From: Treponema sp.
GTDB lineage: Bacteria; Spirochaetota; Spirochaetia; Treponematales; Treponemataceae
DNA: 18,482 nucleotides
Reading direction: 5' to 3'
Assembly (NCBI GenBank): GCA_024691105.1
Contig: JAILNY010000159.1
Coordinates: 1 to 18,482 of the forward strand
The notes beneath the pieces are model-generated. The model saw nothing but the letters and a program-made list of their open reading frames with translations. It was not told the DNA's origin and did no database searches. Below, in pieces: positions 13,166 to 18,482 of this stretch. Both the position numbers and the translations under genes were made by a program. Position 1 is the stretch's first letter. Each line of letters begins with the position of its first letter.

Positions 13166-14890
13166 TTATTCATCGTCCCTGTCAAAAAGGAATTTTCTGT
13201 TTTCATCAAGAAACGCGTACGAGTTAACCGGCTTTCCAAAAAGATAACCCTGATACTTGTCGGCCTTAAGCGGAGCCAGAATCTCTACATCACTTTCAGA
13301 TTCAACACCTTCAAGACAAACATTCATTCCAAGATCGTGCGCCATATTAATAATGTATTCAATTACCTTGCGTTCAGATTCACCGCCCTTATCCATAACA
13401 GCCTTATGAACAAAAGTGTAATCAAGCTTAAGAGTATTTGCATGCAGGTTCTGAATATAACGCAGGTTCGAATATCCCGTTCCAAAGTCGTCGATATCTA
13501 CACGAATCTTCAACTTATGGAACTCATCCAGAATCTTCTGCAGTTCAACATGATCAATATAACCGCTTTCTGTAATTTCAAGAATAATATTTTCAGGATT
13601 TACACCAGACTTTTCAAGCGCCATCTGAACATCAAGCAGAATATCACTTCGCTCAAACTGCATGTAAGAAAGATTTACGCTCATGTGGAATTTTCTGTCA
13701 TACTCATTCCAGATTTTGCACTGAGTAAATGTCTTAATCAAAATCCAGCGTCCAACCGGAGCAATCAAACCGCTCTCTTCAAGAATAGGAATAATCTGAT
13801 CCGCACCCAAAAGTCCCATCTCAGGACATGACCAGCGAAGCAGAGCCTCAGCGCCAATTACATGAACACCTTCAAGCTTATCGCCCTTGCCAGACACCTT
13901 TGAAGCATCGACAACCGGCTGATAATACATTTCAAAGCCCTTAAAGTCATTCTTTACAGAGTCACGCAATTTTTCGCGCAGGAATAATTTATTAATGTGC
14001 TTTGTATATTCAACTGAATTAAACAAATACAGATTGTTCTTTCCAGATTTTTTTCCCATGCTCAAAGAAAAGTCAGCTTTCTTTAACAAATCCTTCAGCT
14101 CACTTGAGTCATTAACAAACGCAACCACGCCCGAAGAAATTGTAAAAATTGCAGCATAATCAAGATTGTATTCAATTTCAGAAACCTTGCGCTTTAAAGT
14201 CGCGTACAAGTCCTGCGCATCCTGAGCATTTTTTCCTGCAACATTCATCATTGCAATTTTGTTACCGCTGATTCTGTAAACGCTCGTATCTTCATCGCGG
14301 ACAGTTTCGCACGCATTTGCTACAAGATTGAATATTTTATCGCCGACATCAAGACCAAAGTTTTCGTTAATTCGCTCAAGCCCTTCAATTCTTATGGCAA
14401 GAATAAAGCCCGAAAGGCTTCCGTTTTCGCGCAGCAGATCGTTATAATCCGAAACCATCTGCATTTCAAGAGGGAGCCCTGTTATATCATCACGATGACT
14501 AGACTTAAGAGCGACCATTCCGGCAAGAATTTTAGTTTTTGAATTCATTTCGAGGAGCTTTCCGCGAATTATAACCGGAATATAATTGCCTTTTTCATTT
14601 TTAAAACGATACTCGGCAATAAAATCAGACATTCCGCCAGATTTAATTCGCTCAAAACCTTTTAGCAAAAGCTCTTTATCATCAGCATGAACAAGTTCTG
14701 CCAGAGTCTCCATTGCATTATCAAATTCATATCCCGGAAGGCTCAAAACCTTTACGATTTCGTCACTAAGACAGATTGAGTCTGTAGAAAGATTTAATAG
14801 GAAAACAAAATCATCGGCCCCCGCAGTTTTGACAAAGGCCTTAAAATTTGAAACAGTTAAACTCTTTTTATCGAAAAAACTATCGCTCAT
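13166..14890 (-). CDS. PAS - degenerate GGDEF - EAL protein, predicted c-di-GMP phosphodiesterase
   Basis: This 574-residue cytoplasmic protein has a PAS-like sensor (about 25-130, with EYRFKNEKGNYIPVIIRGK), a GGDEF-fold domain (about 133-293) whose active-site loop reads SGNKI (208-212) in place of GGDEF, and an EAL domain (about 300-565). EAL catalytic residues look complete: Glu348 in GAEALLRW, Asn406 in VNLS, Glu438 in LEITES, Asp467-Asp468 in DDFGTGYSN, Lys488 in LKLD, Glu527 in EGVE and Gln547 in QGYLFGKP. It should therefore break down cyclic-di-GMP, with the dead cyclase domain as a possible GTP sensor. A short polar insertion (331-345) lies before the EAL strand. The start has no clear Shine-Dalgarno sequence. 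It is a single-gene unit with promoter and terminator. Confidence 0.92.
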   Translation of the reverse strand: MSDSFFDKKSLTVSNFKAFVKTAGADDFVFLLNLSTDSICLSDEIVKVLSLPGYEFDNAMETLAELVHADDKELLLKGFERIKSGGMSDFIAEYRFKNEKGNYIPVIIRGKLLEMNSKTKILAGMVALKSSHRDDITGLPLEMQMVSDYNDLLRENGSLSGFILAIRIEGLERINENFGLDVGDKIFNLVANACETVRDEDTSVYRISGNKIAMMNVAGKNAQDAQDLYATLKRKVSEIEYNLDYAAIFTISSGVVAFVNDSSELKDLLKKADFSLSMGKKSGKNNLYLFNSVEYTKHINKLFLREKLRDSVKNDFKGFEMYYQPVVDASKVSGKGDKLEGVHVIGAEALLRWSCPEMGLLGADQIIPILEESGLIAPVGRWILIKTFTQCKIWNEYDRKFHMSVNLSYMQFERSDILLDVQMALEKSGVNPENIILEITESGYIDHVELQKILDEFHKLKIRVDIDDFGTGYSNLRYIQNLHANTLKLDYTFVHKAVMDKGGESERKVIEYIINMAHDLGMNVCLEGVESESDVEILAPLKADKYQGYLFGKPVNSYAFLDENRKFLFDRDDE

Positions 14891-14903
14891 ACTTTTTTAT
14901 ATA

Positions 14904-14932
14904 ATTTTAACATAGGATTTTTCTTTTAACAA
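14904..14932 (-). promoter_or_regulatory. Putative promoter of the EAL-domain gene, very short leader
   Basis: On the minus strand TTGTTA (14927-14932), 17 bases, TAAAAT (14904-14909). The ATG is 13 bases past the -10 box, so the leader would be about six bases, too short for a Shine-Dalgarno sequence. Confidence 0.5.
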
Positions 14933-15017
14933 CAAAAATTGAACAAATTCGCGAGTTTTGGATGACAACTTTTTTATAAATGTCAATTATCTCTGTTTTC
15001 TGGAAATTTCGAACGAC

Positions 15018-16040
15018 CTACCTGATGTTTTCTACCTTGGATTCTACGACTTTTCCTTCCTGAGTTACGTATATAAATTGAATTCCTTCCTTTACAAACT
15101 TCTGTTCAAGCTCACTATCCATTCCACGCACAAACATCGCTGTCGAAAGCGCATCGCACACCGCACTCTTTTTGTACACAACCGTAACACTTGCAAGACC
15201 GCTCTCAGAAGGCCGCCCCGTACGACCATCAATTATGTGATGATAGCGCACCCCATCCTGCACAAAATACCGCTCGTAGTTGCCGCTTGTAACAACGCTT
15301 CCCTCTTTTAAAAGAATCGTCTTTACAGGCTTTGCTGTCGGTTCAAGCGGATTCTTTATCCCGATCTTCCACATTGTCGACGCAATATCTTTATCGCCAA
15401 AAACATAAATATTGCCGCCAAGATCTATTACACACCCCTTTACTCCGCGCTCTTTAAGAAACTCCGCAATCACATCTGCTGCATAACCTTTTACAATCCC
15501 ACCAAGATCAATCCGTGCCTTACTGTCAGTCAGTTCAACAAAATACCCCTCACCGTCATCCGGAATAATTTCCGTCCGAAGAACAAGACTCTCCGGGTTG
15601 CAGTGCTTTTTTGCCTCTTCGATTTCGTCGTCAGACGGCACCCGCTGATGATCCGTCCCGACACCCCAGAGATTAATCAGCGCACCCATCACAGGATTAA
15701 AGGCATTATCAGTTTTTTCTGCCATCTCTTTAGAAAACTCAAGAACCTCATAAACTTCGCGCGACACAACACAAGGATATTGCCCCGCATTTTTATTGAT
15801 AAACGAAATCGAAGAGCTTTCTTTATTCACGCTGAATTTATTATCAAGCTGATTTAGAATTGTAAAAACTTCGCCATACAGCTCCGGCGTCCCGTCACTA
15901 AAAAGATTAACCGTACAGACTGTTCCAAAAACAAACTCAGTCTGAGGCGGCATATTTTGCTTTGCACAGGAATTTATCAAACCCGCTGCCACAAACAAAA
16001 ATGCAAATCGTTTTATTATATTAAAATTAATTTTTTTCAT
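15018..16040 (-). CDS. apbE: FAD:protein FMN transferase ApbE, lipoprotein form
   Basis: This 340-residue protein has a signal peptide with lipobox LINSC (Cys25) and all ApbE blocks: GVGTDHQRVPS (126-136), IDLGGIVKGYAAD (177-189), VIDLGGNIYVFG (204-215), TSGNYERYF (251-259), HHIIDGRTGRP (267-277) and the metal-binding Asp296 and Thr300 in CDALSTAMFVRG. ApbE links FMN covalently to Thr or Ser of target proteins outside the cytoplasm, such as RnfG/NqrC-type subunits. Treponemal relatives (Ftp) may also hydrolyse FAD. No FMN-binding-domain target or D-x-S/T-G-A-S/T motif is seen in the neighbours. It is the last gene of a three-gene operon, 22 bases after the 259-residue protein. Its ribosome binding site is weak. 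Confidence 0.94.
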   Translation of the reverse strand: MKKINFNIIKRFAFLFVAAGLINSCAKQNMPPQTEFVFGTVCTVNLFSDGTPELYGEVFTILNQLDNKFSVNKESSSISFINKNAGQYPCVVSREVYEVLEFSKEMAEKTDNAFNPVMGALINLWGVGTDHQRVPSDDEIEEAKKHCNPESLVLRTEIIPDDGEGYFVELTDSKARIDLGGIVKGYAADVIAEFLKERGVKGCVIDLGGNIYVFGDKDIASTMWKIGIKNPLEPTAKPVKTILLKEGSVVTSGNYERYFVQDGVRYHHIIDGRTGRPSESGLASVTVVYKKSAVCDALSTAMFVRGMDSELEQKFVKEGIQFIYVTQEGKVVESKVENIR

Positions 16041-16062
16041 TTTTCAGTTCGTCCCCATTTTT

Positions 16063-16842
16063 TTATCTGACTAATGCATAAGAAATATAGCGTTCGTAAT
16101 CCTGCAGCGAAAAAATATCTGAAAATTTTTTTATTTTAGATAAAAACAAATCTTTAATATCCGGCCAGCTTGAACCAAAATTCTTTTCTCCAAATGCTTC
16201 TGCAACGGGCCAAAACTCATCCTGTTTTATTTTATTATGCTCTCTTGCAGCCCTGAGTCTTGCAAAATATGCGCAGGCATTCAATAAATTAAATCCATTT
16301 ACTAATGCGGGTGGAACATTTGGAGGTAAGATAAAAGATTCTACAGATCCATCCATCATGGTTTTTAAATTTACATCCTGGTATGAATCTATATAGCTAA
16401 AAAAAGCTTTGTATTCTGCAATATATGTAAGGGTTGCCTTTATTAATAAACTTCGCGCAAAAGGTTCTTCTGACAGTAATTCATTTTTAAACGCCAGATA
16501 ATAATAGATATAAACAATTGAATATGTCAGTCCTATAATAAGAATCGGTTCATCTTCATTTACAAAGTCCTGCTTTGCAACAATAAAAGGCATTACATCT
16601 TTATTGGAGGAAACGGTTGGAGATGCAAAATCATTAAACACAGGATTGTACAGCATAGCTTCTCCGTTACAACGATTTCGAATCTGAGTTAAATCACTTA
16701 AAGATCCATCATGCGTTATAAATTCAATTTTCAATAAGTCTGACACCCTGTCATAATCATTATTTTTAAAAGCGATATCGATTGCTTTTTTTATATTTTT
16801 GCTGCCATTAATATACAGATTTTCTAAAGTTGTTACTGTCAT
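16063..16842 (-). CDS. Uncharacterised 259-residue protein between the repeat protein and apbE
   Basis: I recognise no family. The protein has no signal peptide and is predicted mostly helical. One hydrophobic stretch (about 98-119, EPILIIGLTYSIVYIYYYLAFK in parts) could be a buried helix or a single membrane span. A Pro-rich turn (PPNVPPALVNG) lies around 173-183, and aromatic residues are frequent in the second half. The ATG has AGGA nine bases upstream (CAGGAAAAAAAAATG). It starts 15 bases after the repeat-protein stop and ends 22 bases before apbE, so co-transcription is likely. A joint role with the exported neighbours is possible but not shown. Confidence 0.8.
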   Translation of the reverse strand: MTVTTLENLYINGSKNIKKAIDIAFKNNDYDRVSDLLKIEFITHDGSLSDLTQIRNRCNGEAMLYNPVFNDFASPTVSSNKDVMPFIVAKQDFVNEDEPILIIGLTYSIVYIYYYLAFKNELLSEEPFARSLLIKATLTYIAEYKAFFSYIDSYQDVNLKTMMDGSVESFILPPNVPPALVNGFNLLNACAYFARLRAAREHNKIKQDEFWPVAEAFGEKNFGSSWPDIKDLFLSKIKKFSDIFSLQDYERYISYALVR

Positions 16843-16857
16843 TTTTTTTTCCTGTTT

Positions 16858-18039
16858 TTATTTTACAAGATTTATCTTATATATTTTTCCATCGTTCATA
16901 TTTAACATCGCAGGTCCATAATAAGATTCTCCATAGACCCTTAAAATAATGTTTCCATCACCTGTAAATCTATCCAAAAAGATAGTCTCATAATCCTGAG
17001 TATCAACCATCTCACCGTTTACAAAAAGCATAAACTTATCAAGGCAGAACGCTGTAAAGACCACGGCTTCCGAATTATATCGCATATCAAAAATTTGAGT
17101 TAAATCTTTTTCTTTTGGTAATTGAATTTCAACTGCAAACCCGTTTTTATTTTCAATGAACAATTTTTTATCGATTAAAGTTCCTGTTTCTCCGTGCACT
17201 GGCGGAAGCGGCACTCCAACCGGACCATTAGCAACCGACGCAGGACCATTTTTGTCTTTGGTTTTATCATCCCGCTCAAAATAATTCACAAGAAAAACTA
17301 AAGAACCTTTTTCATCAAAATAAAAATCTGAAACCTCGTCAAAAGGTCCAAAAGGTTTTTGATCATGAGTTATCATGTAATAATCAGAAGGCTTATATAA
17401 AGTTGCCTTATCAACAAGGCCTTTTTCATTTAAAAGATATGCTGTCTGGCGGTCGTTTTTCAGATTAAGCGTTATGCTTAAAAGTCCTTCATTTGCAAAG
17501 CCCTTGCTCGAAAATCCATCAACAGGTCCATTTATGCATTCTAACTCAGTCTGCTCACACATCAGATGAGTTTTTTTTCTATCCAGATCTGTATACATCC
17601 AGAAAAGTTTATTTTCTGTATAACTTAAAATCGTTGCAGAATTGTATGGCCCGGATTTTTTTCCATCAATAAATAAAAAATACTCAGCATTCTTCGGATC
17701 CATGCAGACGCATATAAACCGGTCAGTTATAAATCTAAAGGGTGCAGTTGATACACAGACAAAAGGTCCGTAAGCTTCATCGTCAATGTGAACATATTCC
17801 TGACTGCCATAAATTCCAAAAAAAATTGAACCGTCTTTTTTTCTCTGAACAAACGAAACCTTGTCTTCAAACGGACCATATTCTTCTGACTCAGTATAAA
17901 TATACCAGCCGTCAGACTCCTGGCTGACAAGCGCATATAATTCACCATCTTCTGACGAAAAAGAAAGATCCGCCGCATCACTAAAGCCAACCGCAGAGGC
18001 CAAAATAAACATTAATAAATACAATACAATTTTTTTCAT
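16858..18039 (-). CDS. Secreted repeat protein with Gly-Pro-aromatic motifs, probable beta-propeller
   Basis: This 393-residue protein has a signal peptide (MKKIVLYLLMFILASA..., likely cut after about 22 residues, no lipobox Cys). The mature part repeats a pattern of short beta strands, then D/N-G, then G-P-F/Y: YGPFED (54-59), YGPFVC (90-95), SGPYNS (129-134), NGPVDG (170-175), FGPFDE (230-235), YGPAML (374-379), mostly 36-41 residues apart with one degenerate copy near 340-350. This is what a periplasmic beta-propeller would look like; I recognise no named family. A Pro/Gly/Val-rich low-complexity insertion interrupts residues 263-288. The ATG has no Shine-Dalgarno sequence; TATAAT ends six bases before it. 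It heads the operon with the 259-residue protein and apbE. Confidence 0.82.
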   Translation of the reverse strand: MKKIVLYLLMFILASAVGFSDAADLSFSSEDGELYALVSQESDGWYIYTESEEYGPFEDKVSFVQRKKDGSIFFGIYGSQEYVHIDDEAYGPFVCVSTAPFRFITDRFICVCMDPKNAEYFLFIDGKKSGPYNSATILSYTENKLFWMYTDLDRKKTHLMCEQTELECINGPVDGFSSKGFANEGLLSITLNLKNDRQTAYLLNEKGLVDKATLYKPSDYYMITHDQKPFGPFDEVSDFYFDEKGSLVFLVNYFERDDKTKDKNGPASVANGPVGVPLPPVHGETGTLIDKKLFIENKNGFAVEIQLPKEKDLTQIFDMRYNSEAVVFTAFCLDKFMLFVNGEMVDTQDYETIFLDRFTGDGNIILRVYGESYYGPAMLNMNDGKIYKINLVK

Positions 18040-18045
18040 AAGTTA

Positions 18046-18051
18046 ATTATA
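18046..18051 (-). promoter_or_regulatory. -10 box directly before the repeat-protein gene, leaderless type
   Basis: TATAAT on the minus strand ends six bases before ATG 18039. At 17-base spacing the -35 region is AGCACA, a poor match. No ribosome binding site fits. Confidence 0.4.
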
Positions 18052-18095
18052 TAATGTTTTGCTTTGCTTGTGCTACACTCGCAAAACCGCACGAC

Positions 18096-18124
18096 TTGCA
18101 ATTTTCTTTGCGGTCTTGTACCAT
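18096..18124 (+). promoter_or_regulatory. Possible promoter of the last partial gene
   Basis: TTGCAA (18096-18101), 17 bases, TACCAT (18119-18124), nine bases before ATG 18134. The -10 match is weak. No Shine-Dalgarno sequence is present. Confidence 0.3.
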
Positions 18125-18133
18125 GTTCATACT

Positions 18134-18482
18134 ATGAAAAAGCCTTCTATTATGTCGAAACTGTTTTCGGCAATATTTCCACATAAATACTCAAAAGAAA
18201 ACCAGATTGCAGCCGAAGAGTCTATCCAGTCACTCCGCTCACGGATGGACATCTTGTGTCAAAAAGCCCAGAATCTCGAAGACACCTACGCCGAACAGCG
18301 CACACAGATTGAAGAATGTGCAAAAACCTTTTCTGCAATCGAACCAAGCGCAAGCGTCCGCGCCGGAAAATTTGAACAGCAGATTGCCGTTGCAATCACA
18401 TCTGTCAGCTCAGAACTCGACAAAATCTTTACAACTAAAAATCCAAAGGCACTTAATTCAGAAATTAAGCTCCTTGTCCGCG
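18134..18482 (+). CDS. Partial helical protein of unknown function, 3' truncated by window edge
   Basis: An open frame from ATG 18134 runs without a stop to the window end, giving 116 residues that begin MKKPSIMSKLFSAIFPHKYSK. It has no signal peptide. The visible part is rich in Glu, Gln, Lys and Ala and looks like long amphipathic helices or a coiled coil (AEESIQSLRSRM, NLEDTYAEQRTQIEE). G+C and codon use match the main-chromosome genes, which supports it as real. I recognise no family. It is divergent from the repeat-protein operon, with 94 bases between the two ATGs. Confidence 0.72.
   Translation, partial: MKKPSIMSKLFSAIFPHKYSKENQIAAEESIQSLRSRMDILCQKAQNLEDTYAEQRTQIEECAKTFSAIEPSASVRAGKFEQQIAVAITSVSSELDKIFTTKNPKALNSEIKLLVR

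Noticed and set aside
13337..13831. 164-codon plus-strand frame inside the EAL gene
   Set aside because: It is antisense to conserved EAL motifs; the translation is Asn/Leu-rich noise without a ribosome binding site.
14960..14985. Perfect TTGACA on the minus strand upstream of the EAL gene
   Set aside because: No -10-like hexamer lies 15-19 bases downstream; the TTGTTA-N17-TAAAAT pair nearer the gene fits better.
16858..18039. Flavinylation target of ApbE in the neighbouring secreted protein
   Set aside because: No D-x-S/T-G-A-S/T motif or FMN-binding domain is visible.

Overview
The window looks like the chromosome of a free-living or gut-associated spirochaete close to Treponema. This is inference from several traits: spirochaete-style lipoboxes ending in SC (LLYSC, LFISC, FLSC, INSC), a lipoprotein ApbE like treponemal Ftp, a CheX chemotaxis phosphatase, a c-di-GMP EAL protein, and an AT-rich chromosome. 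The histidine genes argue against a reduced obligate pathogen. I see no rRNA, tRNA, CRISPR array, transposase or phage gene. No gene-free stretch exceeds 300 bases.

Left part (1-3640). The 3' end of a DRE-TIM aldolase gene converges on a minus-strand unit hisG-hisB-SGNH hydrolase. HisG is the long form with its own regulatory domain. An elaborate inverted repeat lies between hisG and hisB. hisG is divergent from a pair of overlapping four-helix SMR/EamA-like transporter genes. The two divergent promoters have touching -35 boxes inside one short palindrome.

Middle (3640-8121). A DUF4874/DUF4832 lipoprotein gene (minus strand, good terminator) is divergent from a HAD phosphatase gene, followed by a solitary cheX with a strong promoter. 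After cheX comes an AT-rich patch of about 1.3 kb: a small lipoprotein, a start-less orphan reading frame, and a second small lipoprotein whose GTG start and strong ribosome binding site overlap the orphan frame. I read this as a possible remnant of an effector/immunity-type cassette, but no family is recognised.

Right part (8122-18482). A Uup-like ABC-F ATPase converges on an SLC13/ArsB-type permease. The permease is divergent from a COG2509-type FAD protein, which converges on a PAS-degenerate GGDEF-EAL protein predicted to be a c-di-GMP phosphodiesterase. A minus-strand operon follows: a secreted repeat protein with recurring Gly-Pro-aromatic motifs, an unknown 259-residue protein, and apbE. 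A partial plus-strand helical protein gene runs off the right edge.

The main window-wide signal is a split in initiation signals. About ten genes have clear Shine-Dalgarno sequences. Six (HAD, ABC-F, FAD protein, EAL protein, repeat protein, last partial gene) have none; instead a -10-like hexamer (TATAAT, TAAAAT or weaker) lies 6-13 bases before the ATG, as expected for leaderless or nearly leaderless mRNAs. All promoter, operator and RNA-structure calls are by eye and unverified.
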